DNA of 64,000 nucleotides, from contig JAUIMM010000003.1 in the NCBI GenBank assembly GCA_031769625.1, positions 1,195,001-1,259,000 on the forward strand. The letters are read 5' to 3'. Shown here piece after piece: positions 20,696-30,515 of this stretch. A model generated the notes under the pieces. That model did no database searches, was not told the DNA's origin, and was given only the letters and a program-made list of their open reading frames with translations. Within the stretch, counting starts at the first letter, position 1. The number at the start of each line of letters is the position of its first letter. The position numbers and the translations under genes are program-made. Origin of the DNA: Taudactylus pleione (taxonomy: Eukaryota; Chordata; Amphibia; Anura; Myobatrachidae).

Positions 20696-20805
20696 GCTGC
20701 CATACCATCATGTGTGAGCCCAATCTCGTCCGATCTTGGAAGCAAAGCATGATTGGGCCAGGTTAGTACCAAGGAAGGTAACCCATTGAGAATACCTGGT
20801 GCTGC
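20696..20805 (+). ncRNA. 5S rRNA-like segment inside the Penelope element
   Basis: About 110 bases follow vertebrate 5S rRNA from near its 5' end to its 3' end: GCTGCCATACCATC, then CCAATCTCGTCCGATCTTGG, AAGCAAAGCATGATTGGGCC (box A region), GGTTAGTACCAAGGAAGG (box C region) and GAATACCTGGTGCTGC. These correspond to the internal pol III control regions of a 5S gene. It starts about 135 bases after the endonuclease stop codon. It may be a captured 5S gene or a 5S-derived SINE fixed in the element before the palindrome formed. Transcription is not shown. Confidence 0.7.
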
Positions 20806-21582
20806 AAATTCAGCCGGCGGTTTGGAATATAACCAGGCTAGAGAATGATAATGCCTAAAAAGGGAATTATAGCATATTCACAATTGCAAGCCTTAAGGCC
20901 AAGGAGTGATTAATGATATCAGAACTTTACAATTCTAACTACCCAATTGAATGGAAAGAGGTGGATCTTGGGTTTGACTTATATGATTATCCAAGAAATC
21001 CTTAGAGTCTTTGGAACCTCCCCTTCAAGAAAAAGAGTAAAAGAATGATCCCCATACTTCAAGTACATCTTAAAACCGATTGTAACTATCTAACTGGATG
21101 AAAAGAGGTCGTTTGTCTGAGTCGGACCAATATGAAAATCCAAGAAATTTTCAGAGTCTTTGGAACCTCTTCTTCAAGGAAAAGAGTGAAAGAATGATCC
21201 CCATACCTTAAGAACATTTCACAACTTATTATATCCCTGAATTTCTGCTCCTCTTGGTTGAACTTTTAAAGAAATTCCTTTTTGGAATAAATATCTAAAC
21301 AATATCCAATATAATTATATACATAAAACAATTCAGTACATATTCATAGTGTTTTTAGATCAAACTATTAATATATTATTATTCTAATATATATCTATGC
21401 CTAAGGAGAATGTTATACTTAGACTAATCATTTAATGATCTAACCTATATATCCAGCATCAAAACAGATTACCCTCCTTAAATGGAATGCTTATCCTTTA
21501 TTATTTTAGTTTCAGATAATATGGAAGACACCACCTACTCATTATTCATACTTGGGCAAAAAACATACTAATTCTATAGACA

Positions 21583-21884
21583 AGAAGGGCGGAAGCATTA
21601 AGTCCGGAGAAAACAATGGGGCGGAAGAGCTCAACACATCTATTAAGTAAGGGCGGAAGTGATGTGCCGCATCCTGGAGCGAAACGACAGAAGGGTTGGT
21701 GGAAGTGACACGGCTCACCTCCGAACACGTCAACACACGGCGGGCGGAAGTGACGTGCCCAGTTCGGAACACGAGGAAGAAAACGGAAGTGCTTGATCGC
21801 GCGCTATGGTTTAACACAGCTGCCGGGAACGGATGTGACGCTCCAATTAAGGGCAGAGGCCAGTTCACAAAGGGCGGAAGTTGA
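21583..21884. promoter_or_regulatory. Cluster of ETS-type GCGGAAGTGACG motifs in the Penelope 3' region
   Basis: Seven occurrences of GGCGGAAG or a one-base variant lie on the + strand within ~300 bases: near 21586, 21621, 21653, 21700, 21744, 21784 and 21875. Several extend to GGAAGTGACGTG, combining an ETS core with a TGACGT-type element. The region is CpG-rich unlike its AT-rich surroundings. The mirror cluster lies at about 16092-16393. A promoter or enhancer role is inferred. Confidence 0.45.
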
Positions 21885-22092
21885 ACTTAAAAGATCGCCG
21901 TTTGACTATTTATAACTAACATTTCTTTATGGGAAACCCTGTAACACAAACTATTTTAAATGATGGCTTGCTGAATTATGAAATCGCTTGGTTTTGAGGT
22001 CTCCCTAAGACAAAGGAAGTAGGGTGAACACCTGACTCTCATTTGAACTCAGTGTGGTATGAATACAGGACCACCACACTGAAGCAATATCC

Positions 22093-22123
22093 CCTTGATG
22101 AAGTCATAGTGACGAAACGCGTT
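22093..22123 (+). ncRNA. Hammerhead-like ribozyme motif, right arm
   Basis: Same sequence as the left-arm motif (15853-15883), on the + strand: CCTTGATGAAGTCATAGTGA then CGAAACGCGTT. Stem II (GTCA/TGAC) and GAAA are intact. Confidence 0.5.
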
Positions 22124-22908
22124 GGGACTGTTGGCTGCCTCATGCACTGTGGAGAACTACCTCTCTCCTTCAATCAGATAAGCTGCTTAAAAATATCAAC
22201 TTTCCTCTACTTTGTTTTTATCTATTTACTGCCAGTCGTTGTTTTTATGGTCATATTTATTTATATATTTTTATGTGCACTGTTTTTCAATAAATTTTCA
22301 TAATTTTTATTATACTTGGCACTAGCACTTTGTTTCAGATTCATTATATTTTTGCACTAGCACTTTGTTGTCTATATGAGTTCAACAAAAAATTTTTTTT
22401 TTTTTTTTATCTAGATGTAATCAGATATATCATATTTTGCACTAAGCACTTTGCTATTTATTGGTTTATTATATTTATTAATTAGCGTGAAACATGCCCC
22501 TCTATATGGTTTGAGGTATAACTACATTTGTAAACCATTAACTTATCTACTGTACATTTTACTGTGTGTGAATTTACACATCTAGCAAACTAGTCGCCTG
22601 ATTGTCAATTCTCTTGTTTTTCACTTTTTAAAAATACTCACACTAGTATTACACTATTGTCTCAGAGCGGACGCCGAAAAAAATAATAGGCTAAGTTGCT
22701 ATACATTTGAATATTTATTTGTTTCACTCAGTAAGTCACACAGGTAGTGGCGCTGTACCCATCTATTGCTTGATATATATATATATATATATATATAATA
22801 TAATCCTTGTAGACTTTATTCCTGTATATGATTATCTAGTTGTAATTATATAAGGTGACAATGTCAGACTTTCATGACTAATGAATTTTGTTTTCATTTC
22901 TTTTTTAG

Positions 22909-22994
22909 AAAGAAACAGATATTTTATAATTGCTGCTGCTGCTGCTTTTGTTGTAGTTATCTCCGTCCTGGTGTTCATATACCTCAGAAAACGG
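22909..22994 (+). CDS. Gene A transmembrane exon
   Basis: Acceptor CATTTCTTTTTTAG ends at 22908 and donor CGG|GTTAGT starts at 22995. Entering in phase 1 (the split codon is GAA), the exon reads RNRYFIIAAAAAFVVVISVL, then VFIYLRKR. This is a single hydrophobic helix of about 22 residues bounded by Arg outside and the stop-transfer RKR inside. It ends in phase 0, matching the tail exon at 32343. The frame is clean despite the Penelope and DIRS insertions in the adjoining introns. Confidence 0.7.
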
Positions 22995-23331
22995 GTTAGT
23001 AATATGTATGACTAAATTGGTGATGGGTAATGGTGAATTTACTGGTGCAGCGCTAAATGCAGGTGGTCACATCCGTAAGGTGAATTATCTATGGCTGAGG
23101 AGTAGAGCGGTTATTTATATCAAGATCTAAAACCAATCAGGCGTTATCTGGGTGTTTTTCCCGGCAGCTGATTAATGGGGATAGTCAGTCTCCACAATAG
23201 GAATACAATAATACAAACTTCAAGGCCTGTAAACATTAAACAATTTGTAAGCGGATTAAATAGAAGATAATGTTTAGGTAAGCTAAATAGCTATAAAACA
23301 GTTATATAGAAACATACTGTACATTTATAGG
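22995..23331. other. Gene A intron sequence without recognised elements
   Basis: AT-rich intronic DNA between the transmembrane exon and the hAT element at 23332. I see no ends, ORF or repeat in it. Confidence 0.4.
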
Positions 23332-24342
23332 CAGGGCCGAAACTAGGATATCTGTCACCCGGTGCAAGGCAGCAATTTTGCGCCCCCTCCCTTCCCGTAC
23401 CTGGATTTTGTCCTTGCTCCTCGATAAGGCAGTGCACTACTCAGACATCCCTGGTATAGTGACTTACATTATTCCACACATCATAATGCCCATTACACAT
23501 TATGCCACACACTGCAATGCCTATTACCAAAGTGCCACTTACATATTTGCCCGACACCATTTTATGCCCCACAGTAATGCTTCTAATTACTTTAAAATTA
23601 CCTTCTCGTTGCCAGGGGTTTCATGCTCGTTGCCATGGAGTTTCATGCTCGTTGCCATGGGGTTTCATTGCTGTTGCCATGGGGTTACATGCTTGTTGCC
23701 AGGGGGTTTCATGCTTATTGTCAGGGTATTTATGCTTGTTACCAGGGGTTACATGCTCGTTGCCATGGGGTTTCATGCTCGTTGCCAGGAGTTACATGCT
23801 CGTTGCCATGGGGTTTATGCTCGTTGCCAGGGGGTTTCATGCTTGTTGTCAGGGGATTTCATGCTTGTTACCAGGGGTTCCATGTTCGTTGCCAGGGGTT
23901 TCATGCTCATTGCCATGGGGTTTATGCTCGTTTCCAGGGGGGTTTGAAGGGAGAAGATGCAGCTCTCGACATCCTCTCCCTGCAGCGCCAGCGTTCCCGG
24001 CACTTCTGGGAACGCTGTGTGCATTGCGCTCTGCAAACAGACACTAGAGGTCCAGTAGGACCTCTAGCATCTGTCTCTTCTTTGGCGGCGGCCATTTTTG
24101 GATGGCCGTTTTCAACAGAGTCCATGCGGATGGCTAGTCCACATGGAATCTGCTGAAAACGGCCATCCAAAAATGGCCACCGCCAAGGAGGAGACAGACA
24201 CTAGAGGTCCAGTAAGGACCTCTAGCATTTGTCTCCTCTTTGGCGGCGACCATTTTCAGATGGCCGAGTCAGATTTTTCACCCCCCCGCAATACCCACCC
24301 GGTGCACGTGCACCTCTAGCCCCCCCCCTAGTTGCGGCCCTG
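23332..24342. mobile_element. Non-autonomous hAT element with minisatellite and long hairpin
   Basis: Starts CAGGGCCGAAACTAGG and ends CTAGTTGCGGCCCTG. TTATAGG(C) flanks both sides (23325-23331 and 24343-24350). Inside are a 22-bp tandem array (23610-23945) and an inverted repeat of about 100 bases per arm (24035-24250), with GGCCATTTTTGGATGGCCG and AGACACTAGAGGTCC paired. The overlapping + strand ORFs in all frames (23378-24156) are repeat artefacts. Confidence 0.75.
23610..23945. repeat. Tandem repeat, 22-bp unit (TTTCATGCTCGTTGCCATGGGG)
   Basis: About 15 imperfect copies of a unit near GTTTCATGCTCGTTGCCATGG, with CCAGGGG variants and occasional loss of a few bases. Entirely inside the hAT element. 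Confidence 0.85.
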
Positions 24343-24439
24343 TTATAGGCCTTAAAGTTAAATAATTCGGCAGATAGTCAGGAATACTGTGGGAATAAGT
24401 TGCTCACTCTCCAGTTGTCCTGCTAGTTGATAATAGAAA

Positions 24440-24800
24440 TAGTGAGAGAACTGCCGGTAGGAGCTGCGAAACGCGTCACATGATCGGGGCACTTGGGACT
24501 ATAAGGATTGCTGTGGTATATTTAAATTGATCGACCTCCTTAGCTGGAAATACCAGCAAATTTGCTGTATCCAAAGGGGGGCCATCCACTGTGCATTGAT
24601 CATCATCGCGAAACCTGGATCTCAATACTATCCTTATGGAACTGGCAACAAAATACCTTATGCTGGATAACTTTATCTGCTGACTTACTTAACATCGAGG
24701 CCTATAAATGTATGCTGCTATGTGATTGTTGTGTAGCTATTTTATCTTGGCTATTCATTTTTTAGTAAACATTATCTTGTATTTCACCCGCTTAGTCATT
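24440..24800 (+). mobile_element. Relic of a Penelope-like terminus
   Basis: CTGCCGGTAGGAGCTGCGAA then ACGCGTCACATG (24451-24480) keeps the GAAACGCGT end of the hammerhead-like motif seen in the other Penelope termini. The following AT-rich ~300 bases resemble a terminal region. The ribozyme core is degenerate here. No RT is present. Confidence 0.4.
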
Positions 24801-26023
24801 TATTAATGTTTTCTTGCCTTGAGGCTGCGGTTGAGAGGAGGAGCTTAAGAGAAACTTTATCAACTTTCCAATCCATGATCCAATAACGTAAAGTACTAAT
24901 GGGTACCCTGTCTTGACACGCCTAGGGCAAATGCCCATTTCTACTTCAGGGTCTATAGGGTATCCACAGGATACCTTGGGGTATAGGTGATGACGTCAGG
25001 CATCGGGCACCATAGAGTTAAGTTTTCAGCCTCCCAGGATGCACTAGGGTCCCCCTCCTATACCCTGCTCCCGAGCCAAGGCATCCCAGTTTCGTTGGTG
25101 CCCGGCTCGGAGTCGGATGCACCTGTTTAGAGGGGGGCTAAGGATAGCCCCTGAAGTTTTCTACAAGGCAGCTGTGGCTGCACATCTGGAAGTACAGCAT
25201 GGACAGTCATTCTTGACGTCCATGCTGTCTTCCCTACACCCCCGCCGGTACCAGAACGCCGGTACTGATCCGGGGATGCTGGTAGGCATCTGGGGTCACA
25301 GCTAGCGGTGACCCCAGATGTTTGGGACCATGGCCGGATTTAAAGGGGACTGCAGGTAAGCAGCGGGGTCACGCGGTGGATCCCCGCTGGAACATGGTCC
25401 GGAGTCCCCAGGCAGGGGGCTCCCTGGGGACTGGCTGCAGCGTGGAGCCAGGTTACGGACCTGCGCTTCCACTACCCCCCTGGGACAGCGGACCGCAGCT
25501 GAGCGGTAGCGCTGCGGCGTCCCAGGGGTTAATTGAATGCCAGGGGAGCGCGCCTTCCCTGTACACAGCCGGCGCCTCCCCCGCTGCACACAGCCCTCTC
25601 CGCTCTGCTGACTGGCCCTGTGGCAGCGCTCCTCCCCCAGGCCGGCCTCCTCTCTGCTCCTCGGTGGCCATCTTTTGCTGGAAGCATGGTGAGCGCTGCT
25701 GGACGCTGATGATCGGTGGCATCGTGGTCTGGGTCCCCCGGCATACCTCTCCTCCGTTGGAACAGGTCTGTGTATGCAGCGCTGTGTTTTACCAGGCCCT
25801 GTGTCTGCGTAGTTGAGAATCAGCGCTGATAGTGCAGGGATTGATTTCTTTGCATTGTATGTGACTTCTGCTAGTGTCTGCTGCCTGTACTTTCACTTTC
25901 TACTGTCAGCCTTTTCACTGTCCCTGCTCTTCTTCTGCTAAAGCCCTTGCGGTGCGGTGATTGCAGGGCGGTTCTCCCGCTATACTAACGCGTATCAGTG
26001 AGAGGGGTCACATACTTGCCATC

Positions 26024-27475
26024 ATGTCTGAGAGTGATTTTCCTCTCCAGCTTCTGTGTACTACGTGTAAGGTACCTATAGCGGAGGGGGAGGGTAGCGC
26101 GGAGGGGCTATGTCGGCAGTGTTTTTTATTGACGCGGCCAATTACTGTCACGGCTCCGGTTCAGGAGCCGCCCTGGGCTTGTTTCGCTAAAGCGCTTACA
26201 ACCCCAGTGGGCCAGTTAGCTCCGCAACCTGCGTTCCCTCAGATGGGATTGTCCCAACAGTCAGTGGTGTCGTCACCCATGCAGGGGTTCCCGAGACAAC
26301 TGATGGTACCCCACAGTCTCCCCATTTCCCCTCCTCAGGTCTCTCAGGAGCCTGCGTGGGTTAATTCTCTGACAAGTTCTGTGCAGCATTTGTCAGATGT
26401 GTTACAAGGGGAGTCTACGTTGCGGCCGGTGGCGTCTCTGTCCACTCCTTATGAGGATGACGAGGGGACGACCGATGATGGGGAGATTCTGGATCTTTCG
26501 GACCAAGAACCTCTCCGTACTAAAGAGTCGGACGCTAAGTCTAAGGTTTATATCCCTGGCCTTATTCGTGCAGTCCGCACAGCTTTAGTTATTGAGGATG
26601 ATGAACCTCCGGTATCAAAATCCAAATATGCCTTTTTCAAAGATGTTAAGGGTGACGCCACAGTGTTTCCTCTTTCGGGTCAATTGGTGGACCACTTAGA
26701 GGAGGCGTGGAAATATCCTGCCAAACGGTATCGCCTCAAAGCCGTTTAGCAGTGGCTTATCCGTTTGCGGACAATTATTTTGCTAAGTGGGAATCCCCGC
26801 CACAGATGGATTCCCATGTGACACGCCTGGTCCGAAGTGCCACGTTGCCCATGCCCTCCATGTCCTCCTTAAAGGATGCCACGGACCGTAAGGTGGAAAT
26901 CTGCCTAAAGTCCGTTTATTCCCTTGCGGGGGGGGGGGGCAGCCAGGCCGGCTATGGCCATTTGTTGGGTAGCCAGAGCTATGGAGCGCTGGGCAGATAG
27001 TTTAGAGGCATCTTTCGATTCTGACTGTTCGGCTGAACAGTCTGAGTTGATAGGCAATCTCCGGGATTCGGCCACTTACATTAATGAAGCGGCTTTAGAT
27101 ATCAGTACCCTGACTTCTCGGATTTCTTCGGCAGCTGTGGCGGCTGGTCGCACCTTATGGTTGCGATCTTGGAAGGCGGATGCTGATTCTAAAAAGGGCT
27201 TGGAAGCTTTGCCTTTTAATGGAGAAGTCCTATTTGGTCCGGATCTGGACAAAATTGTAGCCACGCTGGCGGCAGCCAAATCGGCATGTCTCCAGTCTGC
27301 TGCAGTTCCTTCCAGTTCAGGTACGCTGTCCTTTCGGCCTTACAGGGCCCAGGGTAGGCCTAAAGCACAGTCCTTTCCCCGACAGGCTGGCCCCAAGAAA
27401 TCGGCCAAGCCCCGGAAGCAGGCCTGGAGTACCAGACGTCCGGCCCCTAAGTCCGATGACAAACCTGCGGCCTGA
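26024..27475 (+). pseudogene. DIRS gag-like ORF (two frameshifts)
   Basis: Probable start ATG at 26024 (MSESDFPLQLLCTTCKVPIA). A Cys motif LCTTCK...LCRQCF lies near the N-terminus. The frame is open to about 26747, continues in a second frame from about 26707 (YPFADNYFAKWESPP) and in a third from about 26940 (ARAMERWADSLEASFDSDCS) to a stop at 27475. The second break coincides with a run of ten or more G (26929-26938). The basic C-terminus (GPKKSAKPRKQAWSTRRP) fits nucleic-acid binding. It would coat the element RNA. It is interrupted in this copy unless frameshifting is used. Confidence 0.75.
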
Positions 27476-27573
27476 CGGTCCGGGCCTCCCTTTGGGGGAT
27501 CCCAAAGTGGGAGGCCGCCTGCTACGGTTCGCCCAGTGTTGGTCGTGGTTACTGCGTCAGTTGGTTTCAGGAG

Positions 27574-28265
27574 GTGGTTTCTCACGGGTATGCCCTCTCC
27601 TTTCAGCACAGGCCCCCATCCCGATTCTTCACCACGGGTCTTCCATCAGACCGGAACAAAGCCACGGAACTGCGGAAGGTTTTGCACACTATGCTCCAGG
27701 CTGGAGTTATAGTGCCTGTTCCTTTCTCCCAGAGGGGCCTGGGTTTCTATTCCAATCTGTTTTTGGTGCAGAAACCCAATGGGTCGTACCGTCCGATCCT
27801 CAACCTCAGAGCACTCAACAAGTCCTTGCGGGTGCCGAGGTTTCGGATGGAGACCCTACGGTCCATCAATCTGGCGCTGGAACCTGGGGATTACATGGTG
27901 TCGTTGGACATACAGGACGCTTACCTGCATGTCCCTATTCTTTCGCGCCATCAACAGTTCCTCAGGTTTGCAATCCGCAACGATCACTTCCAGTTCCGGG
28001 TGTTACCTTTTGGCCTGGCGACAGCACCACGTGTGTTCACCAAGGTGATGGCGGTCATGGCGGCTGCAGGGAGTCCGCATGTTGCCGTACCTAGACGACC
28101 TTCTGTTGGTAGCAGGCTCTCCAGAGCTCCTTCTACACCATTTGGATCTGACGATTGCAGTACTGCAACGACACGGCTGGTTGATAAACTGGCAAAAGTC
28201 CACCCTGATCCCGTCTCAGAGGATTCTGCACCTCGGAGCCTTGTTGGACTCCAGTCAGCAGAGGA
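27574..28265 (+). pseudogene. DIRS reverse transcriptase
   Basis: RT motifs in order: SNLFLVQKPNGSYRPILNLR, the catalytic-aspartate strand MVSLDIQDAYLHVPI, and FRVLPFGLATAPRVFTKVM. After a frameshift near 28075 comes YLDDLLLVAGSPELLLHHLD (active site YLDD), then LINWQKSTLIPSQRILHLG. All catalytic aspartates are kept; only the frame is broken. In DIRS elements the RT and RNase H form one polyprotein copied from the full-length RNA. Confidence 0.85.
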
Positions 28266-28268
28266 TCT

Positions 28269-29156
28269 GTGATGGGGGAAAAGATCTCTGCCTTGCAGTT
28301 GAGGGTGCGCAGTTGTCTGCGGAGTCGCCGTGTGTCTCTTCACTCGGCAATGAGGTTACTGGGCTCCATGGTTTCCGTATTCGACATGGTGGAATATGCC
28401 CAGTTTCACTCCAGACCTCTGCAGCAATTGATCCTGTCCAAATGGAATGGACTGCCTCAGAGTCTCAAATCCCAGATGATGGTGCTCACTCCGGAGGTTC
28501 GCCTGTCCCTTGCCTGGTGGTTGCAGACGACCCATCTCAACAGGGGTCGTCCATTTTGGGTGGCGAACTGGGTCTTGTTGACAACGGATGCCAGTCTTCA
28601 TGGCTGGGGAGCGGTCACGGGTCCACACTTGTTCCAGGGCAGATGGACTCAGGCGGAAAATGAGCTTCCGATAAACATCTTGGAACTCCGCGCCGTTTTC
28701 AATGCTCTCCAGCAGGCCCATCGGGTCCTCCAAGGTCATCCCGTGCAGGTCCAGTCGGACAACACCACCACTGTGGCCTACATAAATCGGCAAGGAGGAA
28801 CCCAAAGTCGGGCGGCACTCGTAGAGGTGTCCCGCATCCTGGTCTGGGTGGAGTGCAATCTCCCGGCCATATCAGCGGTATTCATCCCGGGAGTAATCAA
28901 ATGGGAGGCCGACTTTCTCAGTCACCAGCACGTTCATCCGGGGGAATGGTCTCTGCACCAGGACGTCTTTCAACTTCTGGTGGACAGGTGGGGTCTTCCA
29001 GAGATCGACCTCATGGCGTCACGGCACAACAACAAGTTGCCGTGTACGGGTCTCGCACAAGAGACGAAAAGGCGTCTCTGGTGGATGCTCTGTCCGTCCA
29101 GTGGACGTTCCGGTTTGCTTATCTCTTTCCTCCGTTTTCCCTTCTTCCACGGGTAA
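28269..29156 (+). CDS. DIRS RNase H region
   Basis: 295 open codons following the RT. RNase H signatures: LTTDASLHGWGA (first acid), NILELRAV (second), VQSDNTTTVAYINRQGG (third) and EADFLSH (fourth). Upstream MRLLGSMVSVFDMVEYAQFH is the connection domain. A GLPEIDLMASRHNNKLP motif typical of DIRS polyproteins follows near the C-terminus. It would degrade RNA in the RNA/DNA hybrid. Its end overlaps the start of the recombinase frame by about 55 bases. Confidence 0.85.
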   Translation: MMGEKISALQLRVRSCLRSRRVSLHSAMRLLGSMVSVFDMVEYAQFHSRPLQQLILSKWNGLPQSLKSQMMVLTPEVRLSLAWWLQTTHLNRGRPFWVANWVLLTTDASLHGWGAVTGPHLFQGRWTQAENELPINILELRAVFNALQQAHRVLQGHPVQVQSDNTTTVAYINRQGGTQSRAALVEVSRILVWVECNLPAISAVFIPGVIKWEADFLSHQHVHPGEWSLHQDVFQLLVDRWGLPEIDLMASRHNNKLPCTGLAQETKRRLWWMLCPSSGRSGLLISFLRFPFFHG

Positions 29157-29274
29157 TCCGGAAATTGAAACAGGAAGGAGGGATGCTCCTGTTGATAGCT
29201 CCCGCGCGGCCCAGACGGCACTGGTTCTCAGACCTTCAGGGTCTGTCCATGGACATTCCTCTGCGGTTGCTGCT

Positions 29275-30378
29275 ATGACCGGACCTACTGTCACAGGGTC
29301 CTTGTCTTCACCCGGACCTGACTCGGCTGTCTTTGACGGCGTGGCTGTTGAGACGGCCATGTTAAGGTCTAGGGGGTTTTCCAGCTCTGTAGTACGAACT
29401 ATGCTAAGAGCTCGGAAACAGTCTGCTGCAAGAAGATACCATCGTGTGTGGCATACGTTCTTCCAGTGGTGTCGACCGAGAGGTTATGCACCTCGGGAGT
29501 TCCGTCTGTCTAGAGTGCTAGCATTCCTACAGGCGGGACTAGACCATGGGCTTCGCCTTGCTTCTTTGAAGGTGCAGGTTTCTGCCCTGTCTGTCTGGTT
29601 CCATCGAAGGATTGCTACAATCCCTGATGTGCGCACCTTTATGCAAGGTGTTCTTCGAATTCAGCCGCCATTTGTTCCACCGGTGGCGCCTTGGGATTTG
29701 GCTGTGGTCCTGAGGGCTCTCCAGGGACCGCTGTTTGAACCACTGGGCTCAGTGTATCTTAAATGGCTGACAGCTAAAACGATTTTCCTTCTGGCCATCG
29801 CTTCGGCCAGACGTGTTTCTGATTTAGTGGCTCTCTCTTGTAGACCCCCTTTCTTCATTTTTCATGGGAACAGGGCGGTGCTGCGCACTCGTCCTGAATT
29901 TCTTCCCAAAGTTGTTTCCCGTTTTCATATCAATGAGGAAATCGTTGTGCCGGCTTTTAAATCACCTGACCTTTCAGTGGGTGAGGCCACTTTGGACGTT
30001 GTGCGGGCCTTAAGGATTTATGTTGACCGCACTTCGTTTAGGAAGTCGGACGCCTTGTTTGTCCTCTATGGCTTCTGTAAAAAGGGTTGGCCTGCTTCCA
30101 AGCAAACTTTGGCAGGTTGGATCCGTATGGCTATTTCAGAAGCTTATCTTCATGAAGGCCTGCCGGTTCCATCCTCTGTGAGGGCTCATTCCACTAGGTC
30201 TGTGGGTCCTTCGTGGGCAGCTCGACGTGGTGCCTCTGCAGTCCAGATCTGCAAGGCTGCCACGTGGTCCTCTGTCCATACCTTTGTGAGGTATTACGCG
30301 TTTGACACCTTTGCCTCTCAGGATGCTTCCTTCGGGCGGCGGATTCTCCTTTCAGCACAAGAGCGTCCCCACCCTTGA
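29275..30378 (+). CDS. DIRS tyrosine recombinase
   Basis: Open to TGA at 30376-30378. The frame is open from 29101, but the first Met giving recombinase-like sequence is near 29275. The N-terminal SAM-like core-binding region (KQSAARRYHRVWHTFFQWCR) is followed by the catalytic domain. ASARRVSDLVAL holds the first Arg, RAHSTRSVG the His-x-x-Arg, and FVRYYAFD the nucleophilic Tyr. About 360 residues is a normal length. It integrates the circular DNA copy without making a target duplication. This is the only fully open DIRS gene with all catalytic residues here. Confidence 0.85.
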   Translation: MTGPTVTGSLSSPGPDSAVFDGVAVETAMLRSRGFSSSVVRTMLRARKQSAARRYHRVWHTFFQWCRPRGYAPREFRLSRVLAFLQAGLDHGLRLASLKVQVSALSVWFHRRIATIPDVRTFMQGVLRIQPPFVPPVAPWDLAVVLRALQGPLFEPLGSVYLKWLTAKTIFLLAIASARRVSDLVALSCRPPFFIFHGNRAVLRTRPEFLPKVVSRFHINEEIVVPAFKSPDLSVGEATLDVVRALRIYVDRTSFRKSDALFVLYGFCKKGWPASKQTLAGWIRMAISEAYLHEGLPVPSSVRAHSTRSVGPSWAARRGASAVQICKAATWSSVHTFVRYYAFDTFASQDASFGRRILLSAQERPHP

Positions 30379-30394
30379 AGGATACTGCTTTGGG

Positions 30395-30515
30395 ACATCC
30401 CCAAGGTATCCTGTGGATACCCTATGGACCCTGAAGTAGAAAATATGAGATATGGTAAGAACTTACCTTTGTTATCTCAATTCCTACGAAGTCCATAGGG
30501 TTCCACAGGACTCCC
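30395..30515. repeat. DIRS internal complementary region
   Basis: Contains the complement of the left outer terminus (CCCCAAGGTATCCTGTGGAT) directly followed by the complement of the right outer terminus (GATATGGTAAGAACTTACC, CGAAGTCCATAGGGTTCC). Confidence 0.8.

Larger units (their letters stand above)
19307..22622 (+). repeat. Right arm of the Penelope palindrome
   Basis: Reverse complement of the left arm. The loop between the arms is about 637 bases (18670-19306), and the inner junction is abrupt at CAATTTTATCGTCA. The arm covers the RT palm, the endonuclease, the 5S-like segment, the ETS-motif cluster and the hammerhead-like motif. Confidence 0.9.
15358..22790 (+). mobile_element. Penelope-like retroelement in a giant palindromic arrangement
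   Basis: The right part (18670-22790, + strand) is a 5'-truncated Penelope-like element: RT, GIY-YIG endonuclease and a long 3' region. The left part (15358-18669) is an inverted copy of everything from mid-RT to near the 3' end. Both outer sides meet (TA)n tracts (15339-15357 and about 22772-22796), consistent with insertion into a TA microsatellite. The element lies in the intron between the gene A stalk exons and the transmembrane exon. It is nearly unmutated between arms. Confidence 0.85.

Noticed and set aside
15358..22622. CRISPR array or prokaryotic inverted-repeat system
   Set aside because: The arms are one long inverted duplication of a Penelope-like element. No spacer-repeat pattern exists and the context is eukaryotic.
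23378..24170. Overlapping + strand frames of 177-189 codons with MLVAMGF-type repeats
   Set aside because: Produced by the 22-bp tandem repeat inside a hAT element; all three frames are open for the same reason.
29101..29274. N-terminal 58 codons of the DIRS recombinase frame
   Set aside because: They overlap the RNase H frame, start at a non-ATG codon and do not look like recombinase sequence, so I placed the start near 29275.
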